Below, piece by piece: positions 23,767 through 35,465 of a stretch of DNA of 64,000 nucleotides. The DNA is taken from contig CM063503.1 in the NCBI GenBank assembly GCA_032207245.1, forward strand, positions 64,610,066 through 64,674,065, in the 5' to 3' direction. A program made the translations under genes and the position numbers. The notes under the pieces were generated by a model. It was not told the DNA's origin. It ran no database searches and worked only from the letters and a program-made list of their open reading frames with translations. Origin of the DNA: Pardosa pseudoannulata. Its lineage: Eukaryota; Arthropoda; Arachnida; Araneae; Lycosidae. The first letter of the stretch is position 1. Each line of letters opens with the position of its first letter.

Positions 23767-24230
23767 ATACGGAACTAACAAACTTTATTTTTTAGCACCT
23801 TGCAGCACCCCACTGGGATTGTTGCATTGATTAATACTGCATACTTGTTTATGAAATTATGTTTTATTCGTAGTTGTTCGACTTGGCAACTATGCGACTA
23901 GTTATGCGTTTGGCGAAAAAGTAAAAGTGGAAACATTGATAAAATCGTTTAAAAAGTGTGGGATTTCTAATACTATGGATGGCACTGAGGACGATATGTT
24001 ATGGGATTCTGATGACGACTCAGAATTCGACTCATTAGGTACAGAATGGGACCCATATGATGAACTCAACAAATAAGTGAGAATATACTTGAGCCCTCAG
24101 ATAATGAATGGGAGGGTTTTGCAGGATTTTAAAAACATTGGTGAGTTACTTGATTCATTTTATAATAATGTTTTGCAATCAATTTTTTTTTACCTGTCGT
24201 ATAAGACGACCTCGGATTTTGGTCAACATT
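23767..24230 (+). mobile_element. pogo/Tigger-like element, 3' remnant
   Basis: This is the part of the transposon downstream of the solo LTR insertion. It holds the C-terminal transposase fragment (23855-24076) and a TGTCGTATAAGACGACCTC block at about 24,197. I could not find clean terminal inverted repeats, so the ends are approximate. Confidence 0.55.
23855..24076 (+). pseudogene. pogo/Tigger-type transposase, C-terminal fragment
   Basis: Open from just after TGA 23852-23854 to TAA 24074-24076, 73 codons with no usable start. The core SFKKCGISNTMDGTEDDMLW is the characteristic tail that follows the DDE catalytic domain in pogo/Tigger/Jerky-like transposases. It is followed by an acidic stretch (DSDDDSEFDS) and DPYDELNK. 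The DNA-binding and DDE domains are absent from the window. The reading frame is intact but the gene is a fragment whose 5' side is displaced by the solo LTR. The first residues (VVRLGNYATSYAF) may be non-transposase sequence. Confidence 0.8.
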
Positions 24231-24235
24231 ATATA

Positions 24236-24960
24236 TAGTAATAATTATAATTTGTAGTAATGATTATATTCATTATAGGATGAGGATGCCCTTTTCCTTT
24301 TTATTTTTAGTAAAAATTTATTTGTATAATTTAAAAATTAATTTCAGGTACCACTATATACAAACATTAAAATTTAGTCCTTCAACTGACTTTCCCCTCT
24401 CATTTTGTTCTTTTGTTAAAAGATCTCAGGAGTATTAGATTTTCAAATTATCGTTTTTAATTTTTTTTTATTTATTAAACTGCAAATATTTCTGCACAAT
24501 TTAATATTACTTTTGCTATATCTCAAATGAGACGATAGTTTAGGTTAATAGACTTATTTGCGTCATGTCACGTTTATACCTAATTTAAATGTAAACGATT
24601 TTTCTCAATTTACATATCTTTATAATTTGTGCACATAGTATTTTATAAACTATTTCCAATAGCTCCATTAAATTTCGTGAAGTACATATAAAGGACATAT
24701 ATTTAAACATTAAATTTTTATCATTAAAATTATGCTTTTTTTCGTATTTTTTAACTATTACCAACCGAATTAACATGTGAATAGGATATGATTTAAAACG
24801 GTTTACGATGTGTAGTTATAATGTCATGAAATACATTCATGAAATAATTTGTATTGTGGATGTAAAATATTTTCTGATATCTTGCGCACAACTCTATCTA
24901 TTTTTTTTTTGCATTTTAGTGCAGAGGGTAAATAAATATTCCGTTTTTCATAGTGTGAAG
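24236..24960. repeat. Divergent repeat block (right copy of the direct repeat plus a shared AT-rich module)
   Basis: 24,236-24,300 (TAGTAATAATTATAATTTGT...GGATGCCC) recurs at 28,345-28,415 and 29,575-29,640. 24,361-24,695 repeats 21,720-22,563. The string TAGTGCAGAGGGT at about 24,920 recurs at 29,361. These modules appear to belong to one dispersed family that served as target for the neighbouring insertions. Confidence 0.55.
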
Positions 24961-25303
24961 GCCCCAGGACCGTAGCCAGAAATTATTTTCGGAGGGGGAC
25001 CAAGGGAGAAAGACATCTTTATTTTGAATGATACTTCAACTGATGAAAGGGAAAGCACTGTATTTCCAGAATACAGTGCCGGAAATACAGTGCTGTATTT
25101 CTGGCCACCGGAAGACTTTTATGGTCTGAGCGCGTTTTTTTTTAAAGAAAGTGACTGTTTATATTCATGAACAGCTAGGCAGATAGCACACACACACACA
25201 CAAACGTGGGACATTGCCTATCTACAAAATGGTCTTTCAAAATTTCGGGGGGGGGGATCAGTCCTCCAAATCCCTCCCCCTGCCTACGGCTTTGGAAGGC
25301 CCC
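24957..25303. mobile_element. Possible short DNA element with G-rich termini
   Basis: The left side reads GGCCCC-AGGACCGTAGCCAG and the right side, inverted, reads GGGGCCTTCC-AAAGCCGTAGGCAG. Each is next to a G-rich tract (TTCGGAGGGGGACC; a run of G at about 25,246). Inside is a near-palindrome around 25,079-25,105. A CA repeat sits at 25,188-25,201. Termini are imperfect and no target duplication was identified. Confidence 0.3.
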
Positions 25304-25325
25304 CTTTGTTCAGAACACTAACCAC

Positions 25326-25801
25326 TGTAACAATAAGTTACATTCGGTCACCCCGTGTGTCTTCGAAGGTGACATGCCGGGGCAGGACCGGTTTGAATGC
25401 AGAGCGACTTCGGACTTCTCCCAGCCAATAGCGGTGTCCGTGAATTTTGGGGAATTTGGACCTTCTCCCCTCGCCGTTCTGGAGTGGACTCTTTTTTTGG
25501 TCTTCGCGAGAGTCGGAATATTTTTGGACGGACAAAGTTTTTTCCTGAACGAGAGAGGTGAACGGCTGGCGTCTACGTTTTTGTGGGAGAACCCTTGGCA
25601 AAGAAATTTTTGCTTTTTTTCTTAGGTCGACGCCGACTCGAGAGCAGTCTTCAATCAACAAAATGATAAGTTGATTCATTTGTATTCCTTAGGCATTTAT
25701 TATTGTATAAAATCATTTAATCAAGACCTATTATTCATGTGTTTCTTGAGTTTTAATTTCTGTCTCAAACACTAGGCCAACGTAACATTATTATTTTTAC
25801 A
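25326..25801 (+). mobile_element. BEL/Pao-like LTR, copy A (5' LTR position)
   Basis: It begins TGTAACAATAA and ends TTATTTTTACA, inverted termini matching at 10 of 11 positions. It is about 476 bp and more GC-rich than the surroundings. A second, highly similar copy lies at 27460-27933 in the same orientation. The interval right after the LTR reads TTTTTGGTGCCGTGACCAGG, the position and form of a tRNA primer-binding site as found in BEL/Pao elements. ORFs on both strands inside it are artefacts. The left flank (ACCAC) finds no matching target duplication. Confidence 0.75.
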
Positions 25802-25806
25802 TTTTT

Positions 25807-25824
25807 TGGTGCCGTGACCAGGAT
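25807..25824 (+). promoter_or_regulatory. Primer-binding-site-like sequence
   Basis: TGGTGCCGTGACCAGGAT lies five bases after the end of LTR A. The position and sequence style fit a retrotransposon minus-strand primer-binding site. The matching tRNA was not checked. Confidence 0.55.
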
Positions 25825-26400
25825 TATGATAATGTGCGTTGGTTTGGTGATTGAGATAGTTTGAATCTCTTAATTTTTAAGTAACTTAGCTTAAACTTTT
25901 AAATAATTAAGATGACCATGGCTATATTTTATTTTTAAGATTAATTTAATTTTTTTTTACTAAATTGTATGTCCATGGCTGTGTTTGAAATTCTAATACT
26001 CTTCCCTACTCAAGCATGAATTGTTTTATATTGATTTAGCTATGTAAAAATATTAATTTGTATATATGTTAAATGAATTGCATGAAATATATTTTAATTT
26101 GATTTGAAAAGGTATTCACGTGGTTGCATTTTAAGACAATGATCTTATTGAGATGAATTCAAGAATATAGATGATTTTATTTTTATTTATTTGTGCATTT
26201 TGTGTTTCTATAAATAATTTTCATATAGGCTCCATTATTTTTTTTTGGTATTTTGTGTTATCATTTCGTATTGAATGTAAAATTGTTATGTTATGTGATA
26301 GGTATGCTTAATACTGATAAAAATTGAGACTAACTTGAAATAATACCATAAAATGTTTTAATAATTACTAAAGAATGGTTATACTTTTGAAAAATGTTAA
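25825..26400. other. Internal/unassigned sequence between LTR copies
   Basis: AT-rich with no gag or pol coding potential. The LTR A-B pair is therefore a non-autonomous or internally deleted element. Confidence 0.5.
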
Positions 26401-27125
26401 TAACCACCGAAATCAGCTGATCTGAATTCCACATGTTTCGACCAGACTACAATAGCGCGGTGAAGCAGTGTCTGGGATGTTAACAGTTCGGTTGAATAGG
26501 CGTACGTCTCTGATCGGTAGCGGTAATGATTCCGAAACATTGCCCTGAGAATTCCAGAATCGGGACAGCTAGCGAATGAGAGTTGAACTAAAAAAAGTAG
26601 CTGTAACCTTAGCTGGAGTTCTCAGGTAACTGGAATCGTAACTGACCAGAAAACGGTTGACGGGACCGTAATTGACCCCCCAGGTATGAAAAGCCTAGAA
26701 TTTTGCGACTCGGGGCTTTTCGACATTCTTTTACGTAGGTGCTTTGACCTCGTGGAGGCTTCCGCGACTTTTGATCGGAGCCAGCTTTTCAGTGATTAAG
26801 TTCGGGAGACTCGTAAAGTCCGCTGACAGAAGGAACGGCAGGGTCTCGGACACTGAACGGGGGATAGAATGGGTTTGAATTGCACCCTGGAAAGGCCTCC
26901 CCATTTTGTGAAATTATTTTAACTTTTTTCCGACTGTGATCTTCGTGGTAATGTTATGCAAGCAACAATCCTCTACATTTCGACTTGTTTTGGGAGAATT
27001 AGAATCCCTTTGTATACGAGTATTTACTCAAAAAAAAAAAAAAAATAAAAGTGATTTCCAATTCTATTATAACTGTGATCCTTCTTCATGCTGCTTCTTC
27101 ACTCAAGAACACTGAAGTCGGCACA
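26401..27125 (+). mobile_element. Second LTR-like sequence (type X)
   Basis: A GC-richer block with an A-rich polyadenylation-like region (AAAAATAAAAGTG, about 27,050) and an end in GTCGGCACA. Its 3' part (from CCATTTTGTGAAATT, about 26,900) is closely repeated at 27965-28182, which ends GGCGTCACA like the solo LTR at 22690. The left boundary is uncertain and no target duplication was found, so it is called LTR-like only. Confidence 0.5.
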
Positions 27126-27459
27126 ATACTATATCAATATCAATATCAGATAGAGAGATAATACAATTTGATTTCCAAAATTAAACGTAACTTACATTTT
27201 AACCCTTATTACATTTTTTTTTGCATCATTTTAGTTGTCTTTTCTGAAAATGTTTAACCTATAAATCCTTTAAAAAGGACTTCATATATTGTAAATCAAT
27301 CTCTTTTTAAATAAGATAAATACAAAACAATATAATGCAACATATATGATTAAGTAGTCTTAAAAAACTAATCCAAGTTTGTAACAATAAATTATTCTTA
27401 AACGTAAAAAGGCAGAGAAAAAATGAAACAGTTTTTTTTCACTAAATATTTTTAGTAAC

Positions 27460-27933
27460 TGTAACAATAAATTACATTCGGTCACCCCGTGTGTCTTCGA
27501 AGGTGACATGCCGGGGCAAGACCGGTTTGAATGCAGAGCGACTTCGGACTTCTCCCAGCCAATAGCGGTGTCCGTGAATTTTGGGGAATTTGGACCCTCT
27601 CCCCCCGCCGTTCTGGAGTGGACTCTTTTTTTGTCTCCGCGAGGGTCGGAATTTTTTTTGGACGGACAAGGTGGTTTGCAGAAGGGGCGAGAGGAACGGC
27701 TGGCATCCGTGGCGTGTGGATGAACCTGTTTGGAAGATAGAATTATTCTATTTTTTTTGTTTTAGGATTGACGCCGACTCGAGAGCAGTCTTCAATCAAC
27801 AAAATGATAAGTTGATTCATTTGTATTCCTTAGGCATTTATACTATCATAAATAATTTAATCAAGACCTATTATTCATGTGTTTCTTGAGTTTTATTTTC
27901 TTACTCAAACACTAGGCCAACGTAACATTATTA
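27460..27933 (+). mobile_element. BEL/Pao-like LTR, copy B, with disrupted 3' end
   Basis: Starts TGTAACAATAAATTACATTCGG and follows LTR A closely, with indels, until CGTAACATTATTA. The last bases expected from LTR A (TTTTTACA) are missing and replaced by a 22-nt inverted segment. The pair A-B would make an element of about 2.6 kb with no coding capacity. Confidence 0.75.
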
Positions 27934-27955
27934 CCAAAAAATGTAAAAATAATAA
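27934..27955 (-). repeat. 22-nt inverted copy of an LTR/internal junction
   Basis: This is the exact reverse complement of 25788-25809, the segment that spans the end of LTR A and the first internal bases. It abuts the truncated end of LTR B. Confidence 0.85.
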
Positions 27956-27964
27956 TTTAATAAT

Positions 27965-28182
27965 CCCATTTTGTGAGATTATTTAATCTTTTTTTTCCGA
28001 CTGTGATCGTCGTGGTAATGTTATGCAACAATCCTTTACATTTCGACTTGTTTTGGGATAATTAGAATCCCTTTGTATATAGCCATTATTCACTCCAGAA
28101 AATAAAAGTGATTTCCAATTCATTTAAGTCTGTGATCCTTCTTCACGCTATTTCTTCACTCAAGAACATTCAAGGCGTCACA
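27965..28182 (+). mobile_element. Type X LTR, 3' part
   Basis: Closely similar to 26,900-27,125, including GACTGTGATC-x-TCGTGGTAATG, TTTCGACTTGTTTTGGGA and CTTCTTCACTCAAGAACA. It ends in GGCGTCACA. Only the 3' third of the type X sequence is present. Confidence 0.7.
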
Positions 28183-28493
28183 ATAGCATCAAAACTATAT
28201 ACTTTTAAAATAAGAAAGTAGATATCTAAATATACATAAGCAGCAAAAATACTAATTGAAAAAAACCTTAATAGAGTAATAAAATCGCTGAAATGTTTAA
28301 TTTCTGTTCATTTTTGGGTTCATTAAGTGTCGTGCGAACCGTTTGGTAATAATTATAATTTGTGATAATAATTATATTTGTTATAAAAGGATGAATTATG
28401 TTACCCTTTTTGCTTCTCATTCCTGGTAATATTTCATATTTAAATAAAAAAGGAGTTTTTAACTTTCAGTCTACTTTCAGATACAGAAAAGAC

Positions 28494-29332
28494 CAGGGCT
28501 TCGAACCGTAATTTTTTTTGTTCCGGTTTTCGTTCCGGTTCAACTAAAAAATTAATATCGGTTCAGTTCCGGTTTTCGCTCCGCCAAAAATAACGGTTTT
28601 CGGTTCAGTTCCGGTTTTCGCTCCGCCAAAAATAACTGTTTTCGTTTCAGTTCCAAATGAATAATTTCATTTTATGTATATTCTTATTTGTACTAAAAAT
28701 ATAATTCTATCATAAACAAAAAATGTAATTCTATCAAAATTTAGAAGATTTTATTCTTTTTTTAATTGGTACACTATGTGAATTGATACAAACAACAGGC
28801 CTAATGAAATACTACTATTACGAAACATTTGAATCGCCGCCATTACCAAACACCCATTTGATGCGCAGAAGATTTGATAGATGCTTCATGCTACGTCACT
28901 TAGGGCCTCTCCTGTCTATTTACTTCTCCCTGATCTAAACAGTCTATACAAACATCCGTGGATGATCGCATGCTGAGATGTGAAAAATAAAATATAACTC
29001 GATATTTTTCTTAAAAAATCATCTATACTTCTAGTTTAATCAACTGAATTAAATATGTCTTCTACAAGTAGTTTCATGCGAAACTGAAACAGAAAAATAC
29101 TAGTGAATATCAAAATAGGAAATCGAGAAGCAGTATACATGTAATGATAATTATAAAGTTGACGTTAAATTAGAAAATATTGATAAGTTGGTAACAGTAA
29201 CAAAATGACTGAAAGATATATCGAACCGAAATAAACCGATATTTTTTCGGTTCAGTTCCGGTTTTCTTTCCGACCAAAATAACGGTTTTTTCCGGTTTTC
29301 GGTTTTCGGTTCAGTTTCGGTTCGAAGCCCTG
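28494..29332. mobile_element. Non-autonomous hAT element, 839 bp, perfect 8-bp target duplication
   Basis: Terminal inverted repeats CAGGGCTTCGAACCG / CGGTTCGAAGCCCTG are perfect over 15 bp. The flanks carry the same eight bases, GAAAAGAC (28486-28493 and 29333-29340). Subterminal regions are built from CGGTTTTCGGTTC-type repeats on both sides. An 8-bp duplication and CAGGG...CCCTG ends are diagnostic of hAT. No transposase ORF is present; the 78-codon ORF at 29151-29387 crosses the terminus and is not a gene. Confidence 0.95.
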
Positions 29333-29340
29333 GAAAAGAC

Positions 29341-29869
29341 TCTATATAAGTTTTGCATTCTAGTGCAGAGGGTGAATAAAAATTCACTGTATAATTACTT
29401 TTTCATACTATGAACATTATATAATATTTTAATAAAAACTGGATATCTAAAGATATATAAGTGGAAAAAATACCATTTTAAAAAGAGTCATAATTATTTT
29501 TTAAAAAATCTCCAAAAATCTAATTTCTTTTAAATTTTGGACTCATTAAGTGTATAAAGGGTCGTTAAATAATTTTTAGTAATAATTGTAATTTGTGGTA
29601 ATAATTATATAATTTATGAGATGATGGATACCCTTTTTGCTTCTTATTCTTAGTTACTTTTCACAATTCAACGAAATATGAATTTTTTTTTCAGTCCAAT
29701 TTCGTCCAGCTGAAAGTCCACTGTCGCCTTAAGGGGTCTGAACATCCTTAAATTTTTCAAAATATCCAATTGTTAAAAAAAAAATACCCACGAAAAAAAA
29801 TTATTTTTGCGAAGTTAGAAAAACACCCGAAAAAAAGGTCATGTTTTTTAATGAGTTATGGAGTAAAAT
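29341..29869. other. AT-rich flanking repeat module
   Basis: 29,575-29,640 repeats the module at 24,236 and 28,345. Otherwise nothing is recognised. Confidence 0.4.
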
Positions 29870-30345
29870 ATATCAACTCATTCATCAAAGATGTATAGTA
29901 AAAAAAATTAAGGTAGTTTTTTTCTCAAGTTGAGAATTTCACTCCTGTGAGCATGATTACACTTGAACACTTATTGCATGTAATTTTATGAAATTTTCCA
30001 ATACATTTTTAATCTTTTTTTTAAACGTGGGGAGACTTGCGTGTTAAGCATTCACCTATACTACGCCGGGGAATTTATCGACCATTTTATTAGAGGAGCA
30101 CCGTATATGTGGCTCATTCATGGAAAATGCATAGTTAAAATCTTTAGAGTAATTTTTTCTCAAACCTTGAGTTTTCACCCCTCTGCACATGATTACTCGT
30201 GAACTATTACATGTAATTTTATGCTATTTTATATATCATTATATTCTTTATCTTTTATTTAAACGTGGGGGCACTTGTCTGTTAAGCATTCGCACATACA
30301 ACGGCGGGGAATTTATTGACCATTTTATTATATGAGCAACTGTTC
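29870..30345. repeat. Two-copy tandem repeat, about 240-bp unit
   Basis: Copy 1 (about 29,870-30,105) and copy 2 (about 30,110-30,345) share CTCATTCAT, CATGATTAC, TGTAATTTTATG, AAACGTGGGG-x-ACTTG, GTTAAGCATTC and GGGGAATTTAT-GACCATTTTATTA in order. Divergence is substantial, so the duplication is old. Confidence 0.75.
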
Positions 30346-30429
30346 TTTTAAGGGCAATATATGACTGAGAACTCTTCAATGGAATGTAGAGGGAATTTCT
30401 TATAAAAAGCGAACACAACTTTTGAGCAG

Positions 30430-30649
30430 TTATCATGTCGGAACCTAAGAGTGCGCTTCAAGTTTTGTTAAATAATCAAAATAGTTCCCTAAGATTTTTA
30501 GAACCTAGGACTTTGCTTAAAACACTGGCACACAGAATTTCTTTCCAGTGGATTCCTGACCATTGTGGAATTTTGGGTAAAAGCTGGTACACTGGCTAAA
30601 AAGGGACCTTGATAGATCATAGCATGAACCGCCCTCTTTCATTTCATAT
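30430..30649 (+). pseudogene. Non-LTR retrotransposon RNase H domain remnant
   Basis: The conceptual translation contains SEPKSALQVLL, then HRISFQWIPDHCGILG and, after a frameshift, KAGTLAKKG, followed by HSMNRPLSFH. FQWIPSHCGI-x-GNE-x-AD-x-LAKKG is the hallmark RNase H segment of arthropod non-LTR elements. The frame is broken near GILG. It continues beyond the insertion at 30,650-30,975 into 31,045-31,305. Confidence 0.85.
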
Positions 30650-30890
30650 TGTCACGAAGATTTGAAAGAACACACCGCTTAACTTAACAGATGAATTTAT
30701 TGAAGCTAAGTAGCAACTCGCAACTTTACAAGATCAGGAAGTTGCCTACAACTAGTGGATATCAGCTTTTATACCCGAACAGAATATTCGAGAAATAACT
30801 AATTTACATATTAAAGAAAGATCTAGAATGTTCAAGAACATAAGGAAACAATTAACAACATTTTAAAATTAAAAATCCGTACTTTGGATA
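30650..30890 (-). mobile_element. LTR-like insertion, minus orientation
   Basis: On the minus strand it holds CGGGTATAAAAGC (TATA box) and then TCAATAAATTC (polyadenylation signal), and ends TTCGTGACA; on the plus strand this is TGTCACGAAG at 30,650. It sits between the two halves of a non-LTR pseudogene and so is an insertion. The far boundary and a target duplication could not be fixed. Confidence 0.5.
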
Positions 30891-30970
30891 AACCGGCATG
30901 GCAAGCAACGAACCCACAATCTTCGGGACTGGATCGTGTGCTTTAACCATTCGGCCACTCAGCTCGTTGG
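30891..30970 (-). mobile_element. tRNA-derived sequence (SINE head or decayed tRNA)
   Basis: On the minus strand, GAGTGGCCGAATGGTTAAAGC matches an internal A box of Ser/Leu-type tRNAs and GTGGGTTCGTTGC resembles a B box. It adjoins the LTR-like insertion. It differs from the common SINE of this window, so it may be another SINE family or a tRNA pseudogene. Confidence 0.5.
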
Positions 30971-31044
30971 CTAAGTTTCTTTATGCGGCAATATAACTAA
31001 ATTGTCTGTTAATCTGACTCTTAAAAAAAACTTTTGAACTAGAT

Positions 31045-31305
31045 ATGGTTCGACGTGCGACGAATAAGAGATGGAGGATTTTAGGGGAAGAGAGAGCTGT
31101 TCCCAGTTTTCCGAGAAAGATTGCAATGGCCCTTTTTAGAGGTCTGACTGGACATGACTGTTTACAAGACCATCTCTACAGAGTTGGGGTGGTGGATTCA
31201 CCGGACTGTGTTTTGTGTGACTCTAGTCATCCAATGACTTTTGAACATTTAAATAATTGTGTTGTACTTTCTCAGTATGAGGACATTGTATTAGAGAGCC
31301 CATGA
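31045..31305 (+). pseudogene. Non-LTR retrotransposon ORF2 C-terminal (zinc-knuckle-like) remnant
   Basis: An 86-codon open segment with MALFRGLTGHDCLQDHLYRV followed by SPDCVLCDSSHPMTFEHLNNC. The RLLTGHDCL...HR-x-G and C-x2-C...H-x4-C pattern is the standard tail after RNase H in Jockey/R1-type elements. It lies downstream of the RNase H remnant at 30,430 in the same orientation and is separated from it by an inserted block. No start or upstream domains remain in frame. Confidence 0.9.
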
Positions 31306-31654
31306 ACTAATGGCTTAGGCGCTAATTGTTCAGTAAAATTTGTAAAATAAATAAATAAATTATAGGATCACCACATATGAGGCCAATATTACTCCCAAAG
31401 AGAGTACAAACAGGCAAAACTGAGTAAGTTAGAAGCAGGGACCAAGCAGAAGGTTTCCAGGTTTGGCCTTCCACCTTCAGAGGTATCGTTTGAGAATTTG
31501 AAGGAAATTGCAACCACGAATCTATTTTATGTGCCCCAGCTACCATTAACAAACACATGGCCGGTTCGAGCCTCGATCCAGAATCCTTCGATTATGATAG
31601 CGACTCCTTTGATTTTCTAATAAGTAAAACTATATAAAAGTCTCAATATGAATA
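31306..31654. other. Unassigned sequence, possible LINE 3' end
   Basis: An A-rich (AAATAAATAAAT) stretch at about 31,345 may be the tail of the LINE. The rest to the mariner is unrecognised. Confidence 0.35.
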
Positions 31655-32407
31655 CGAGGGTTGAAACATTAATAGTGGCAATACTGCTGTAAAAACGCTA
31701 CGCAACCAAACCAAAGAATATCGCGTATACAACACGTGAGCTACATACCTACCTTACCTCTCAGCAAAAAGACTCGCCACGCGCAGTCGTAGTGACGCGA
31801 ATAACTGATCCTTGTATTAGCTTGCGGTCTAGAGTAAGTACTGTCAGGTTGTTTTTAAAACAAGAACAGTGAAGTTGGATAAAAATTTAATGTTGTACAG
31901 GACTACAATGTCATCTAGGGTACCAAGAGGCTTGCGGGGAATCTGCATTGCCTTACAGAACTGTAGCAAGATGGGTAAAAGTCTTTGATGAATGACGCCA
32001 AATTGTGACGGACATGCATCAGCCAGGTCGTTCTACTTTCAGCGAAGCAGATGTGCATGCTGTTGCCCTACTAATGGATAATGATCGACGCCATCTGACG
32101 TGCTTTACCATCCACCATATTCTTCAGTTTAAGCCCTTGTGACTTTGATTTAATTCCTTAAATGAAGAAACCACTTCGTGGCATTCGCTTCAGAACTGTT
32201 CCAGAGATTCTTTCGTCAACAGACCGGTCCATTCGAACTATCAACCGAACAGGCACTGCTACAGGTGTTTTGAGACTTCTTCATCGTTGGAAACGAGTTA
32301 TATACAATGCTGGCGACTATACTAAAGGACTATAAAACATGGTGACATGAATGAATTTTGTATTCTATGTAAATAAATAATTGCCACTATTAAAGTTCCA
32401 ACCCTCG
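31655..32407 (+). mobile_element. Deleted mariner element, 753 bp, intact termini
   Basis: Termini CGAGGGTTGAAACATTAATA... and, inverted, CGAGGGTTGGAACTTTAATA... match at 24 of 26 bp. Both are flanked by TA (31653-31654, 32408-32409), the mariner target duplication. Transposase remnants lie inside. A full element of this type is about 1.3 kb, so this is an internal deletion derivative. Confidence 0.93.
31900..32335 (+). pseudogene. mariner transposase remnant, catalytic core deleted
   Basis: N-terminal DNA-binding part: YQEACGESALPYRTVARWV, followed after an in-frame TGA by HQPGRSTFSEADVHAVALL and DNDRRHL. The reading then jumps to a C-terminal part: PCDFDLIP, MKKPLRGIRF and LLHRWKRVIYNAGDYTKGL. 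The stretch holding the first two catalytic aspartates is missing between HHIL and PCDF, and there are further stops. The order and spacing fit a mariner-family transposase with an internal deletion. It is not functional. Confidence 0.85.
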
Positions 32408-32409
32408 TA

Positions 32410-33220
32410 TAAATTTAAACATTGCAGTGGCAAAGAACAATTTTTATATCATCTGAAATACTTAAAATTATTTCTAAATTCTATTAACTACCAGTTTTTA
32501 AAATACACATTAAGATTTTTAAAATATATGTTTTATTATATTTAATTTATGGAAGTATATTTAATAAAATACGTTACATATGAAATTTTACATTTAAAAT
32601 TTAAAACAAAGCGTGACTCGTGAACGTAAGTTCATATTCTAAATTAGAAAGTGCCATCTAATTTTCATTATATTTTATCAATTTCTTATCTATTTGCTGC
32701 GCAATCAATGACATTTTCTAATACTGAGATATTATGATATATTTAATAATGAAGTTGCATTAACTCAGTTTATAGTTTGTGAGACATAACAATTCAAACT
32801 CTATTGCAAATTGTTCTTTGAACTCATGTTTAAGGTTGTTGAGACCTTTCAACTATAAAAATTGTTGTCTAATAAAAATGCATTATACTAAGCTTACGTA
32901 ATTATTCGTGTTACAGCTATTAATTTTTGCTGCTATGCCACATCAGATTGGAAAAATAAGAATTGCCAGGCGACATTTACTAAGAGACGTTGTAGGCATC
33001 ACATTTATTTTTACTACCCACGATATGAGATCCAAAGGCGTATGTTCTCTGTCACTGAACAAGATTGATGACTTTGCCGTTGCTCGTTTTATTTTTTTTC
33101 ACATGCTTACTTAATCGTAATTCTTGTATTCCTTTTTATTGTTACTTTTGCTGCTCTTGATTTCAGTCAAAACACTGAAAGCATAAAGTGTTTACATACA
33201 TTCATTCCGTACGTTTATGC
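32410..33220. other. Unassigned AT-rich sequence
   Basis: No supportable feature. The 68-codon ORF at 32908-33114 is not recognisable. Confidence 0.4.
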
Positions 33221-34822
<1,602 letters not shown>

Positions 34823-34891
<69 letters not shown>

Positions 34892-34892
34892 A
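34823..34892. repeat. (TA)n(TG)n microsatellite
   Basis: TA dinucleotides followed by about 26 bp of TG. Confidence 0.95.
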
Positions 34893-35379
34893 TCTGTAAT
34901 ATATCAAAATTATTTAACTCTAATATTTCTTTAAAAACCCTCTCTCTCCCATTCTAATTCCTTCAAATCTTTTTCCCAACCTCTAAATAGTTTAATCATC
35001 GGAGTATTTTCCACTTAACATTCCTTTCTGTCCAAAAACTGCAAACTTTCTGTCTATTCAGCAAGTTTCTCAGCTGTTGGTGGCAAATGGTTTCACGTTC
35101 AGCTGATATTGCATTTAATTCGCTTATTAAGTTGTTTTTTTTACTGCGGGAAAATTCTTTCTGTCATCGCTCTTGGGTGCACCTCTGTCCGATCAGAGTG
35201 AACTCTGTGGCTTTTCTTTGTCTGTTGTCCAGTAGAATGGATGTGCGTTGTAGCTGCTCTGGAATAAAGTTTCAATTAGACTTCTGGCGTTCTCTTCAAT
35301 ATGAGGCCCGACTGCATCTTTATTATTGCAAGCTGTTTAGCTTCTCCTTATCAAGGAGTTTTATAAAAAATGGATCACA

Positions 35380-35465
<86 letters not shown>

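Noticed and set aside
25206..25679. ORFs of 139 and 113 codons on opposite strands, and the set at 27472-27889
   Set aside because: They fall in or across the two LTR copies; opposite-strand overlap and GC-rich composition explain them.
31690..31712. CAACCAAACCAAAG resembling a SINE tail just inside the mariner left end
   Set aside because: No SINE body is attached and it probably belongs to the mariner subterminal sequence.
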